Shown: in pieces, positions 1-10,417 of the stretch
Numbering within the stretch: position 1 is the first letter of the stretch
Layout: each line of letters begins with the position of its first letter
Source of the DNA: Strongylocentrotus purpuratus
Taxonomy: Eukaryota; Echinodermata; Echinoidea; Camarodonta; Strongylocentrotidae
Assembly: GCF_000002235.5 (NCBI RefSeq)
Contig: NW_022145549.1
Coordinates: forward strand, 1,180,501 to 1,244,500
Length of the DNA stretch: 64,000 nt
Reading direction: 5' to 3'
Program-made: the position numbers and the translations under genes
The notes under the pieces: generated by a model
Told to the model about the DNA's origin: nothing
The model's input: the letters and a program-made list of their open reading frames with translations, nothing else
The model's database searches: none

Positions 1-750
1 ATACAAATATCTTCTTCTTCTTATTATTTATATTGTAATGGAGGTATGGAGCACATTACTGGGTTAAATTAAAAGAAAGGATCAGACAAACCATGAGAGC
101 ATTAAAAAACATTTAAACGGTCTTGCCACTAATATTTAAGAACCCGACCTTTATTTCCGAAACTTCCTTAAAGTGGAAATTCAAAGAAAATCACGAATAT
201 GTCATCTAATGTATCACTAGAAACTGGTAAGCTAACAGATGGCCATCGTAAAAGGTTTAGGTCAACTTCATATCGGGTGATTTTTTAAAATACAAATACA
301 ACCACCTCCATATACGAAAGATTCGCCAGAAAAATAACGATGTTTTAATGACGTCACATAATGGACCAATACTGCCCAAGCAGACGACATCCCATAAAGA
401 ATGAACATTATTACAAAGCTATTATCTTTCAAATGATAATGAGTTAAGTGTATATAAATGTGATGGCATTTCAAACCATTCGCAAGGGGATATGAAACAG
501 ATTCTGATAACTAAAATCTTTGTTTGTAAATACAGAGGATAGGGATTAATTAACAATCAAAGAAACCAGACTTTTAAATTGAATTACCCCCGGAATGATA
601 TTAAGGACGGCATTTGTTCCTTCTTGAAACGCCAAACATACCGCGGTGTGTGCAGCTGAATATACAATGGCGTCTTTTTTTGTTTACAACCGACAGATCC
701 TTTATTTGTGTATTGCTGCATTTGTCATCAAAATAAAACCATGCGCGGGG

Positions 751-895
751 TTAAAGCCTCGTTTACAAATGACATAACGAACTGCTACGAACGCCGTACG
801 AACAATTTTCAGACAATGAAAATTCGGTAAGACAATGGAAAAACAGGGAGATTCGTACGAAATTATCGTTCGTACGAACCTTTGTGACCGTAGCA
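751..895 (+). mobile_element. Palindromic MITE, family 1, copy 1
   Basis: About 145 bp starting TTAAAGCCTCG and ending TTTGTGACCGTAGCA. The family termini carry the inverted motif CGGTCACAAA, and the interior has several CGTACGAA palindromes. It is absent at the same position in unit B (near 3229), where the sequence runs directly from GCGCGGGG to GTGAGGCAAT. Confidence 0.8.
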
Positions 896-941
896 AAACA
901 GTGAGGCAATAGATTATACATTTAGCCTGACGGTAGTTTAG

Positions 942-1065
942 TTAAGCCTCGGTAACAATGCCATTACGAACTCCTACAAACGCCGTACGAACAATTTTCA
1001 GACAATGGAAAGACAGGGAGATTCGTACGAAATTATCTTTCGTACGAACCTTTGTGACCGTAGCA
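942..1065 (+). mobile_element. Palindromic MITE, family 1, copy 2
   Basis: A shorter copy (about 124 bp) of the same element, with an internal deletion after the CAGACAATGG block. It is inserted 47 bp from copy 1. The matching site in unit B (near 3276) is empty. Confidence 0.78.
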
Positions 1066-1399
1066 TCAAAGAAAAAACTCAAGAGAATATGAAAAAAAAC
1101 AGGTGCTGAAAATATGTGAGATGTCACGGGACATCGTCTGCTTGTGCAAATCATGTCCATCCTATGATCTCACACATCTCAGCAGCGTTCGGAGAGCTCT
1201 TCAGGTGATATGTCGGGGCTGTATTTAAGCATTTTGTAATTTATCATAATCATTACTGCGACTGTTTCCAAGAATAGATTTTTGATAAACGTGTGGAATC
1301 CAAGTTTCAACTTTGTAATAATGAAAATAAAGTTAGTTTTAAAAATCAAGGAATATCTACTTTAAACAATACACCACAGTACTCCTATATTACACTTAC

Positions 1400-1582
1400 C
1401 CACGCATTCAGGAAACGGTTCCGAGAAGTTTCCCGAGCCCGTGCAGGTAACAAATGATGGACCCGTTAGGTTATAACCAGTCGGACAAGAGAAGTTGCAT
1501 CGTTCATTGTAGCTTACTGATGTATTGGGTGAACACGAAGAATTCACGTGTTCGTCTACCAAAGGTGCGGTGCACGTAATCT
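1400..1582 (-). CDS. CCP/sushi-domain exon, distal copy (gene runs off left edge)
   Basis: This 183-nt exon (61 codons) has an acceptor ending TCAG and a donor GTAAGT, and is symmetric phase 1-1, as expected of a modular CCP exon. It encodes one complete CCP module with six cysteines. The core reads RCNFSCPTGYNLTG, then TCTGSG, then PFPEC. The extra cysteine pair (SSC and RC) is the arrangement of selectin-type CCP modules. Several NxS/T sites (NSS, NTS, NFS, NLT) suggest an extracellular glycosylated chain. CCP modules bind proteins or carbohydrates in complement factors, selectins and adhesion proteins. The paralogous exon lies about 2.2 kb upstream in the same gene. Which CCP protein this is cannot be told, because the 3' part of the gene is outside the window. 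Confidence 0.82.
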
Positions 1583-1992
1583 CTGAGTTAATATTAAAAG
1601 AATCAGGCAAATTATGAGTGCCTTTAAAAAACTTTCAAACGGTCTTGCCACTAATATTCATGGACCCGACCTTAATTCCTAATCGTCCTTAAAAGGCGAA
1701 ACCCCACTCCTTGCTGCTTACCCCAATCGGAGAGCATGCCCTGAGCTATAGATGTAGTAAATAACTCGAAAATGAATAAAAGTGGCGGACACGCCCGAAT
1801 ACAACTTAATTAAGTCAAACCTATTTCTGGTAATAGGGACTTTTATATTTGCACGTCGACAGCTTTGACTGCAACGTGTGACGTCATTTTGAGGCACTGC
1901 GCATGCGTCACGTCGTCCCAGTCGGCGATCGAGAATGCGTCAACCTTGATTTTCCTAAATCTAGTATGGTACTAGTATGCCGCGTGCGCATA

Positions 1993-2188
1993 CACTATGC
2001 AGTTCCTCAGGTAGACAACGGAACATCTCTGCTATTATGTAAAAATGTGTAGAACAGGTGTTACATGCATATTCACCTGTTCTACACATTTGTACCTAAT
2101 AGCAGAGAAGGGATGTTCTTTTGTCTACCACAGCAATTGTTGAGGGTAGAAGGAGTAACTGTATATTTTGTCTGTCATGTTCATAGTG
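1993..2188. mobile_element. Long palindromic foldback element, family 2, copy 1
   Basis: The two arms, each beginning CACTATG when read inward, fold onto each other through blocks such as GAACATC, GCTATTATG and AATGTGTAGAACAGGTG. The left arm has lost internal segments, so it is shorter than the right. The element lies between the two CCP duplication units. Confidence 0.75.
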
Positions 2189-2327
2189 TTACTTCCTGCA
2201 TGCATGTATATCGTCGAGTGCAATCTAATTGTAGTCAACATGGGCAGTTGAGTACGTTGACACGCATGATCAGTCGGCGTTCGTCGTGTTCTCGTCCACT
2301 CAATCGAAAAGTCCCTAATGGCCAGCT

Positions 2328-2379
2328 GACGACGGACCCGTTAGGTTATAAGCAGTCGGACAAGAGAAGTTGCATTGTT
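2328..2379 (-). pseudogene. Relic fragment of a third CCP exon
   Basis: About 52 bp match the central part of the two CCP exons (the segment encoding CNFSCPTGYNLTGPS). A substitution converts the GY glycine codon region, and no splice sites or flanking module remain. It lies between the two duplicated units and downstream of the palindrome at 1993-2188. It therefore looks like the residue of another exon copy lost from the tandem array. Confidence 0.65.
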
Positions 2380-2481
2380 GATAATAACTTAATGAATCAC
2401 CGGATGATCATGAAGAAGATACTTTACCTATTAACTTTTTTCCCCTTTTAAACCGCTTAGAGGCAATTTGCAATTTGCGGT
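2380..2481. other. Spacer between CCP relic and unit B
   Basis: AT-rich sequence without recognisable features. The short open frame covering 2065-2451 on the plus strand only reads through the foldback element and the CCP relic in antisense. Confidence 0.5.
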
Positions 2482-4080
2482 ATACAAATATCTTCTTCTT
2501 ATTATTATCTAATTGTAATGGAGGTATGGTGAACATTACTGGGTGAAATTAAAAGAAAAGAATCAGACAAACCATGAGTGCATTAAAAAACATTTAAACG
2601 GTCTTGCCACTAATATTCAAGAAACCGACCTTTATTTCCGAAACTTCCTTAAAGTGGAAATTCAAAGAAAATCACGAATATGTCATCTAATGTATCACTA
2701 GAAACTGGTAACTTAACAGATGGCCACCGTACAAGGTTTAGGTCAACTACATATCGGGTGATTTTTTAAAATACAAATACAACCACCTCCATTTAAGAAA
2801 GATTCGCCAGAAAAATAACGATGTTTTAATGACGTCACATGATGGACCAATACTGCCCTAGCAGACGACATCCCATAAAGAATGAACATTATTACAAAGC
2901 TATTATTTTTCAAATTATAATGAGTTTAGTGTATATAAATGTAATGGCATTTCAAACCATTCAAAAGGGGATATGAAACCGATTCTGATAATAAAATCTT
3001 TGTTTGTAAATACAGAGGATAGGGGTTAATTAACAATCAAAGAAACCAGACTTTTAAATTGAATTACCCCCAGAATAAAATTAAGGACGGCATTTGTTCC
3101 CTCTTGAAACGCAAAACATACCGCGGGGTGTGCAGCTGAATATACAATGGCGCCTTATTTTTTTTACAAGCGACAGATTCCTTTATTTGTGTATCGCTGC
3201 ATTTGTTATCAAAATAAAACCATGCGCGGGGTTTAGAGTGAGGCAATAGATTATACATTTAGCCTGACGGTAGTGAAGTAAGAGAAAGAACTCAAGGGAA
3301 GATGAAAAACAGGCACTGAACATCTGTGAGATATCATGGGACATCGTCTGCTTGTGCAAATCATGTCCATACTGTGATCTCACACATCTCAGTAGCGTTC
3401 GGAAAGCTCTTTAGGTGCTATGCCGGGGCTGCATTTAAGCGTTTTGTAAGTTATAATAATCATTACCTCGAATGTTTCTAAGCATTGAATTTTGATAACC
3501 TTGTTGAATCAAAGTTTTAACTTTGCAATAATGAAAATAAAGTTAGTTTTTAAAAGTCATTGAATATCTACTTTAAACGAGAAGTAACTGAGTCAAAATC
3601 CTTAACCAATACACCACAGTGCTCCCATATTACACTTACCCTCACATTCAGGAAACGGCTCCGAGAAATTTCCTGAGCCCGTGCAGTTAACAGACGATGG
3701 ACCCGTTAGGTTATAACCAGTCGGACAAGAGAAGTTGCATCGTTTCATGTAGCGTACTGATGTATTGGGTGAACACGAAGAATTTACGTTTCCGCCTATT
3801 GAAGGTACGGTGCACATCACTGGGTTAAATTAAAAGAAAAGAATCAGACAAACCACGAGTACCTTTTGAAACCTTCAAACGGTCTTTCCATTAATATTCA
3901 TAAACTGGACCTTAATTTCCGAAACTACCTTAAAAAGCGAAACCCTCACCCCTTTTTGCTAACCCCAATTGGAGAGCATGACCTGAGCTATAGATGTAGT
4001 AAATAACTCGAAAATGAATAAAAGTGGCGAACACGGCCAAATACAACTTTGTTAAAGTCATACATATTTCAGGTGATGAC
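2482..4080. repeat. Tandem duplication unit B around a CCP exon
   Basis: Second copy of the CCP-exon unit. It lacks both MITEs found in unit A and so preserves the pre-insertion sequence at both sites. A further block of intron similarity starting at each exon acceptor (near 46, 1580, 2534 and 3811) shows that the array once held more exon copies. Confidence 0.85.
3640..3819 (-). CDS. CCP/sushi-domain exon, proximal copy
   Basis: This 180-nt exon (60 codons) has an AACCCAG acceptor and a GTAAGT donor, phase 1-1. It encodes a CCP module nearly identical to the one at 1400-1582, with the same six cysteines and the same RCNFSCPTGYNLTG core. It is one codon shorter near the N-terminus and differs by scattered substitutions (for example SVNCTG where the other has FVTCTG). 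It can be spliced in frame to the other copy because both are symmetric. High similarity in exon and intron shows recent tandem duplication. It is intact, with no stop or frameshift, and is probably expressed in the same transcript. Confidence 0.82.
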
Positions 4081-4596
4081 CAGCAAAAGACGGGCACGAA
4101 AGACTGGCACGAAAAATCCCTCCTATTTGTATCATTAAGAAAGAACGAAAGAATGGGTGAAAGTTGCCCGCTTGCTTAATAGTCTTTGGCAGTTAAGGAG
4201 ACAAATCTGGTTAACTTCAGGTGCATTTTTTGCAAAGTTCAAAATGAATGCTGGTTGAAAATGTTATTGTAACGTTAGATTACAGTGTCTTCTTTGTACC
4301 AGTATGTAATTGCATAATGATCCATATGACCTCATGTTCTAGTATGTGGGTAACATTTAGTGTTATGGAAAATATCGAATAGGCGGGTACATTTGTTTCT
4401 AAGATAAAATAAATAACACATATAAGATGTTAAATAATTGGCAAAACTGTAGGTTTCAAGATGCAGACACCAAAACCACTGGTCTGTTATCAAGGCCTAG
4501 TAGGGCATTGGGGTTTCAAACCAGTTTTGATTCACGGGGAGACATCATTTTAATCTTTGCAAATCAAAATCTTCATCGATTGTAGAATATACTTAC
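4081..4596 (-). other. Intron of the CCP gene
   Basis: AT-rich intron sequence with no repeat or coding signal that I recognise. Confidence 0.5.
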
Positions 4597-4661
4597 CACA
4601 GAATGTAGGTTTTTCTCGTAATTCCACGGGAGGAGATGTGCAGTTATATGTTTGCTCGTTA
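4597..4661 (-). CDS. Small exon upstream of the CCP exons
   Basis: A 65-nt segment is bounded by a good acceptor (GTTTCAG) and a consensus donor (GTAAGT). Read from phase 2 it is open, ends in phase 1 and so joins the CCP exon at 3640-3819 correctly. It encodes about 21 residues with two cysteines (YNCTSPPV ... PTFC). It could be a linker or part of another cysteine-rich module. I do not recognise a domain. The splice signals and phase compatibility are the only support. Confidence 0.4.
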
Positions 4662-5958
4662 CTGAAACAAACGTCTGATGCAAGTACTAAAGTGGAATAG
4701 ATAAAATCAAATAAAGAACCTTAAAGATAATTTTATATACATAATGATGAATCGCCCTACAATCAATCACATGTAAGAAACAAACTCAGACGAAGAAACA
4801 ATTAAAGAGAGCACCAAATGAACTGTAGCTGAACAGAGGTACTAACAAAATAAAGGATGTAGACAAGAATAAGCCCATAAAATAGAAGAACCAAGGGTGA
4901 AAGGTGAACCAATCAGGATGGAATGGGATGAGGGTGAGTGAGGGTAGTCTCATCGATAATAATGAAACATAAACGAAGGATACATGAGCTGGGTGAAGGT
5001 GATGAAACGAAAATAGAAATGAGGTGAAGAGCATGAACAGCCAGATGAGAGGAAAAACAATTTCAATAAAGAAGAATAACATACTGAACCTCTTACAATA
5101 AAATCATGAACTAAAAGAAAAAAAGCTGAGTGCGGGTGACGTGATTACGATGTAAAAGAAAATGTCTAGAATCATAGAATGTAGATTATGTAGCTCATAA
5201 GAATCGGGGTACACTGTGAGGTTTTGAAATTATAAAAATTTAAAGAAATTTACCCAGTCTTGTTGAAGTAACATGGACTGCACTGAGAAATGTATATATG
5301 GGACTGCACACACAAATATGGCATGGTGATTTTGGCCATCAAGCTTTCCAGCTATTTATTATTATTCCTTAAATTTCATGGCATGTGGAGAGCAATACCT
5401 TCCAGAGGACATTTCGAACATGATGCTCTGCCACAATAACATGAAAGAAATAAGAAAGATCACATAATTCTTTTACAAGACCTAGTTTAAACCAAGTTGG
5501 CCAAAGCGGATCGAACATTCCTACCTGATGTCCGCGAACTTTGGACGTCCTATCATACCTACCTCCGACCCGTTCCTAGATTGAATTCGTGGAGCATGAA
5601 ATAGTTTCCTTCCACGAAGAATCATATGTGGGAGGGAACTATTAGGAGCTCCTTATATTAACCTTTGATCGCGTATGAGTGCGTGTATCAAAACAATAAC
5701 GTTCTGAAAGAGATAGTTGTGACATGCGCAGAACAATAGGTTATTAACCCATGGAGCTCCAAACAATTCCCTTCCACATACAGTCTCTCATGGAAGGGAA
5801 GAGTTTGAAGCTCCATGAAGTGCCTGACAAATTAAAACCAACTTCCAATAAGGTAACTATGTCTCTCAACTAACCATGTACACAGTCGCAACTATGATGA
5901 CCACATGTATATGTGAATGAAATTGACTATTGAAATGCGCAGATAGATAATAACTTAC
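4662..5958 (-). other. Intron of the CCP gene, partly repeat-derived
   Basis: About 5230-5430 resembles the dispersed repeat that also occurs near 27290 and 57360 (a TGTATATGGGACT block). Around 5560-5820 there are two diverged inverted pieces built on TTCCCTTCCA and CATGGAGCTCC. The open frame at 4786-5082 (minus) is low-complexity hydrophobic noise. Confidence 0.4.
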
Positions 5959-6013
5959 TTCTTTGAAAATATAAGACCATGAGAACAACGACATAGATCC
6001 ATAAATGCTTCAT
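5959..6013 (-). CDS. Candidate start exon with signal peptide
   Basis: An exon-like segment (5959-6019, acceptor TTTACAG, donor GTAAGT) contains an ATG at 6013 followed by MKHLWIYVVVLMVLYFQR. This is a basic start and a long hydrophobic stretch typical of a signal peptide or signal anchor. It lies upstream of the CCP exons on the same strand, so it is the likely start of that secreted or membrane protein. It ends in phase 1, whereas the next candidate exon (4597-4661) needs phase 2. Either an exon between them was missed or a weaker donor 4 nt downstream is used. A 5' untranslated exon must lie further upstream, because the ATG is preceded by a splice acceptor. Confidence 0.45.
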
Positions 6014-6235
6014 CTTCAGCTGTAAAGAAATAGAAAAATAAATGGAGAAAATAAATCGTTTATAAATGATTTATCCATCAATCAAATGCATAATTCCACT
6101 CACAGCTACTGACAGCATAGGAATACATTGGCGATTCAAATTTGAGAATAAGACCTTTTCTTTCATTTCATGTTCTTTACTTGCTTAATATTAAAAAAAT
6201 ACACAAAATAAACCGAGGTTAGAAATTGAGGTTCA

Positions 6236-6700
6236 ATCATATAAACAAAAGTAAAATGGTTAATTTAAAGAAACCGATTAATACCGTCAGGGAGAGAAGC
6301 AAATATACTAGTGATAGTTTTTGCAATTGAATACCATTAGTAACCATTAAAGAATCAGAATAACATCTATTACATCTGAGCCTTGTCCTTTGATCCAAAT
6401 ACATATTGAAAAGCAGCTTGCAGAACATAGGACATATCCCTTTATGTAACATTATTTTAAATAGTTTTACGAAATTCACTTTTTCAAAGGCTTAAACTGG
6501 CATCTAAAACGAAACCATAAACTTAACTCCTATCATGAACAAAATATGAAACAGTCTCTTTCACTATAGTTGTAGATAGTCCCTCTTTAAAACCCAACTG
6601 TAGATCATTTGTACATAGATTATTTATTTCTCCTTTCATAATAACTAAATTTCGAATTTTTCCAACAATGATACTACTTCAAATCAATTCAATCCATTTA
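6236..6700 (-). pseudogene. Degenerate LINE reverse transcriptase fragment
   Basis: Read across frameshifts, the minus strand gives LGFKEGLSTTIVKETVSYFV, then VYGFVLDAS, then AFEKVNFVKLFKIMLHKGIC, then MVTNG. These correspond to the RT blocks usually written GFKKGxST, DASKAFDxVNF and VTNGVxQG of CR1/Jockey-type non-LTR retrotransposons. One stop and at least two indels break the frame. It lies upstream of the CCP gene start exon. It is inactive. Confidence 0.7.
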
Positions 6701-7079
6701 TTTTTCCTCTTCAATTGTCATATTTACAATGATGGTAAATTTTTTACATATTCAAATTTAAATATACATATATATCAATGTGTACAATACAATACATTAA
6801 ACAAATATGAAATTGAAAGGGAAGGAGGGCCGACTAAAAAGCAGAGGTTGTAGGGTGTAGGCCTCCCTATAAAAGTGATTATTATGATTTTGATTTTTTT
6901 TTTTGAGAAAAAATCATCAACAATAACAAAAACTGATTCAGTAATACAAAAATTATTTTTAAACGCAAAACGATGATAAATACGTACATTAAAAAAACAA
7001 TCAAATTTACACAAACATCAAAGTTGCATGAAGTCACACTACAAATTATATTTGATTGGGGAATGCAATAGCCTAGTCA

Positions 7080-7373
7080 CTATTCAGAAGAAAGCTTAAT
7101 TCTCCTATTGAAAATACAAACTTCATCTGCTGATATAATATGATCACTTTGCATACAAAAGTCACATCCATAACTTTCCTCTAAGAAACTATCGATATCA
7201 TTTTTTAGAGTAGTCATTTCTTTTACATTAAAACTGACACTATTATATTTAAAGTTCATCTGTACTGGTGTATAGGAGGGATTAGACCACGCTACAAGGC
7301 CACTGGACAGGTGGTTACCATCTACAAAATGTGGATATCTTTTTACCATCTTAGAGGTATCACATTTCTTCAC
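7080..7373 (-). CDS. Unrecognised 97-residue open frame
   Basis: An ATG-initiated frame of 97 codons with ordinary residue composition (DSFLEESYGCDFCMQSD and others) and no low complexity, in an otherwise AT-rich region. I do not recognise a domain and see no clear splice partners. It could be a host exon, a piece of a transposon ORF or chance. Confidence 0.2.
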   Translation of the reverse strand: MKKCDTSKMVKRYPHFVDGNHLSSGLVAWSNPSYTPVQMNFKYNSVSFNVKEMTTLKNDIDSFLEESYGCDFCMQSDHIISADEVCIFNRRIKLSSE

Positions 7374-7603
7374 CCGTTCTGATTAAAAATTTTGGTAAGC
7401 TATTCAGAAATCACTTTTCGTGATCCACGATTTCGCCCCACACAATAATACATGTAGCATGTTAATGTTACTTTTAACAAAAAACCACTAATGACTTTGA
7501 AAAAGGTACACATTACATCTAAAATGATTATTTTGTAGCAGAAATCTGATCTTCCAAAAAGTACATTTAGCACAGCACGCTCAACATGTGCTTTATCCAT
7601 GTA

Positions 7604-7645
7604 CTGTGTGTGTGTGCGTGTACGCGCGCGTGTGTGTGTCTTTGA
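7604..7645. repeat. (TG)n/(CG)n microsatellite
   Basis: Alternating purine-pyrimidine tract of TG steps with an embedded CGCGCG run, a potential Z-DNA sequence. The small frames over it are artefacts. Confidence 0.9.
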
Positions 7646-7781
7646 TCCGTACGGTGTATGTACTGCGTGTGTATTATGTACATGGTCTATGGTGCTCCAC
7701 CAGCCTTGTTCACGGCATATGTTTGGACAGCACAGGTGGCATAATAATAAAAAATTCTTTTATCATTTAATAATTAGATGA

Positions 7782-7812
7782 TATGCCGCGTAGCTCAGCA
7801 GAGCACCTATTG
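7782..7812 (+). other. tRNA-like 5' half (possible SINE head)
   Basis: The block GCCGCGTAGCTCAGCAGAGC resembles a tRNA acceptor, D-stem and A box. No B box follows at tRNA distance, so this is not a tRNA gene. It may be the head of a truncated tRNA-derived SINE. Confidence 0.35.
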
Positions 7813-7959
7813 ATTTCATCAGAATCTATTGTTATGTTCCTATTTTTTCTGTATGGATTTGGTTTGCTTCATATCCCATGAATGGCATGGTTGATGACTA
7901 TGAAATTTTCATGACAGGTGACATACCCGACCCCCCCCCCCCCCCCACTCAGTGTTATC

Positions 7960-8330
7960 TAGGGTACGCATATGCTCGTACCCTCTTTTTGAAAGCACCC
8001 CCTATCTGAGGACTGCCAACATTTCCGAACCCCCCTTTCGCGGGCTTTTCGCGAGCTTTTCTTTCCTTGGAGACCCCCCTAAATCAGGAAAATTTCTCAA
8101 TGTACCCCCCTAAATTCGGAATAATTTCTCAGGAGTCCAAAGAGATGAGAGAGAAAAAGAAAAACACCCCCTTTTTAAAGAAATCTCCGGGTGAAAAGTC
8201 AAATACACCCCTTTTTTTACAAATCTCGGGCCGGCCTTTGTCGCACGAAAAGTACCCCTTTACCGGACATTTTGGCAACACGCATGCGGTCATTCCGACC
8301 TCTGAGTGGGGGGGCCGGGGTGACATATAG
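7960..8330. repeat. Dispersed repeat with C-rich tandem structure
   Basis: Loose repetition of CCCCCCTAAAT/TTTCTCA-like units. The right end, near 8279-8308, contains GCATGCGGTCATTCCGACCT, which recurs in reverse complement at 53691-53720. It is a repeat family with no coding content. Confidence 0.6.
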
Positions 8331-8335
8331 ATGAT

Positions 8336-8450
8336 TATTCAATTCAATTCAATTCATATTTATTTCATTTCCAACAGAAAGATAAACAAAGGTATTACAT
8401 TTTTGTCATACATAATTTTTTTTGGGGGGTAATTATTCAAATACACTTTG
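8336..8450 (-). mobile_element. Probable LINE 3' end
   Basis: A short tandem of AATTC at 8338-8355 followed by ATTTATTTCATTT. On the minus strand this reads as a 3' end (AAATGAAATAAAT plus a short A/T/G tail), as in CR1/L2-like elements. No RT remnant is evident to the right. Confidence 0.35.
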
Positions 8451-9182
8451 CACATAATAAAATTATTACAACAAAATTCTTAATTTCTGAGGAAATGGGG
8501 GGGGGTCCACTAAAAATCAGTGCTTGTAGTTTATTAATCCTAAGGAAGAGATGTTTTAGTTGAGACTTTACTCTACAAAAAGTGTAATGTACTATGATTC
8601 GATTTTTGATTCGAAGACGGGAATCGTGGTCTAAATTCCGATTTAAGGTGAAGACTAAAAAATATGCCATTATGATTTTTACTTGTACGTATTATATGAA
8701 TGGGGGTAGGATTTTTGCAAAGTCCGAATTTCTTATTGACTATGTGTTAGATGATCGGCCGCGTGGTCTAGCAAATCTACTAATGAGCTTGTACATAGGC
8801 GTGTGCAATATGAGTGGAGGTGGGATTTTTTGGTAAAGACCAATCCTCCCATTGAGTTTCTACATGTGTTATGTCTCGATCATAGCGGCAGATCACATAC
8901 AATTTGTCTCCATGACGAATATAATTCATATCTATATAGTTTAGACTTGGAACTTTTGGTTTATTTCCGAACAAGAAAAGGGAGAAGCCGATGAGGAATG
9001 GTTAAAACTCTTTTATGACCTAAAATGTGAAGGAAAAAATGCTTGTTTCTAGCTATTTAGGGTGGCCTGAATAACAGAGACCCTGAAGATAAGGTAGTCT
9101 TCTACTAGTCTGCTACGGTGCTACCCCATTTTGAATACACACTGTAACTGCTGTAGCGGGCAGAATTGTGGAGTATGAAGCA

Positions 9183-9392
9183 GAGTCCTCTATACATAGG
9201 GTTTGGCCAACTTGGTTCACTGGGTCACAACATGGCGTATATTCTTTTGTTTTGTGCTTGCCCAACAAAGCAGTAGTCGCCAAATTGACCCGAATTCACA
9301 CAGGAGGTTTGTAGACAAACCTCCTTTGTGAATTCGGGCAATTGTGTCCAACTCGAACCGGGTTGGCCAAACTCTGTGTATAGATAGCTCTA
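9183..9392. mobile_element. Palindromic MITE with a nested hairpin
   Basis: Arms at 9183-9231 and 9345-9392 pair through CTATACA, GTTTGGCCAAC and GTCACAA-type blocks. The loop carries CTTGCCCAACAAAGCAG and a 53-bp inserted hairpin (9287-9339). A half copy without the hairpin lies at 46070-46165. Confidence 0.75.
9287..9339. mobile_element. Short hairpin element, family 3, copy 1
   Basis: A nearly perfect hairpin, CCCGAATTCAC ... GTGAATTCGGG, with an inner AGGAGGTTTG/CAAACCTCCT pairing. AATT flanks both sides (9283-9286 and 9340-9343). The related repeat at 46105-46120 has the uninterrupted site. This supports a recent insertion with a 4-bp target duplication. Confidence 0.8.
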
Positions 9393-9650
9393 GTATGAAG
9401 TAGATTACAATGTGTCTTTTATTCTTAAGTCAAGGACAGTTTTTTCAGGAAAAAACTCTTGAGCCTTACTTCTAATGTGCTACATTATGAATTATTGAGA
9501 TGTGGTATCTTATCCATGCAAGGTTCAACAAAATTAACTAGAAAATATAACGCAGTCAAGCATCTAATGTGAGACACATCACATAGTTGGACCGGGAGAG
9601 TGTATTTTAAATAACGATAAATTCATTTTGTATATTAATTTGCATACTTA

Positions 9651-10185
9651 AGCCTCATTATCATGATAGCGTGCAAGATTTATGCATGGCAACATTCATA
9701 TTAAGATTCGACATCAACAAATACCGTTGCAGACTCACACGAATGCTTTATGCTATATTGTTGACATAACTTCTCTTTAGAAAAAGCAAGGCTCACGTTA
9801 TAAATTTGCATAAAAATTGGATAAATTAACAAAAAGATAGCATCTATAAAATTTGTTATCATATTCGTGCAGGTTATTATGTATAAATGGATATCATCTA
9901 ATTATCAATAAATGTTGGACTGGATGATTTCTATTGATTGTTAAATGTAAAATTACAATATTTTTATTTCGTAAAAGATTGCCAAATTTAGCCTCATTAT
10001 CCTGAAAATGTTTAAGTGACATTCATATTGACATTCGACACCAACAATTCCCCTTGTAGACACACAAATGCTTTATGCTCGTTGGGCATTTTCTCTTTCG
10101 AAAAAGCAAAGTTCACCACATACATTTGCATAAATGTGCATGAATTAACCCAAATAATAGCATCTATTGAATCATTATTTTCAGT
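9651..10185. repeat. Diverged tandem duplication (about 340-bp period)
   Basis: 9651-9860 and 9989-10185 share ordered blocks: GCCTCATTAT, ACATTCATATT, AATGCTTTATGCT, AAAAAGCAA, ATTTGCATAAA and ATAGCATCTAT. No coding signal. Confidence 0.7.
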
Positions 10186-10417
10186 AAAAATTGGGATAGG
10201 ACGTGATATTGGTATATATATATATACTGAGAACACCGCGCATTACAGACTCTAGAAACCAGAATAAATCTTCGCTAGAGCAAAATACGTTTAAATAATG
10301 TGCGAGAAATGGAGAATAGAAGGTGAAAAGAGAAAATTTAGCTTTGACTCATGGAATATGGTATCTTTTTTGGTGGTGAACACACTTTGCTAGGAGAAAA
10401 CTTCAGTGTAACTGTTT

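Larger units (their letters stand above)
1..1838. repeat. Tandem duplication unit A around a CCP exon
   Basis: This segment aligns along its length with 2482-4080: the same TTCTTATTATT-rich start, the same intron sequence, the CCP exon and the downstream intron up to the ATAACTCGAAAATG block. It is about 240 bp longer between its start and the CCP exon. That difference is explained by two MITE insertions (751-895 and 942-1065). Confidence 0.85.

Noticed and set aside
2065..2451. 128-codon plus-strand frame
   Set aside because: It reads through a foldback element and the antisense of a CCP relic.
4786..5082. Hydrophobic 98-codon frame
   Set aside because: Low-complexity Phe/Leu/Ser composition and no splice support within the CCP gene intron.
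5231..5330. Apparent small exon with acceptor and donor on the minus strand
   Set aside because: The sequence belongs to a dispersed repeat also seen near 27290 and 57360.
7782..7812. Possible tRNA gene
   Set aside because: Only an A-box-like half is present; no B box or cloverleaf.
8129..8330. Overlapping frames on both strands
   Set aside because: They lie in a dispersed repeat that recurs at 53.7 kb.
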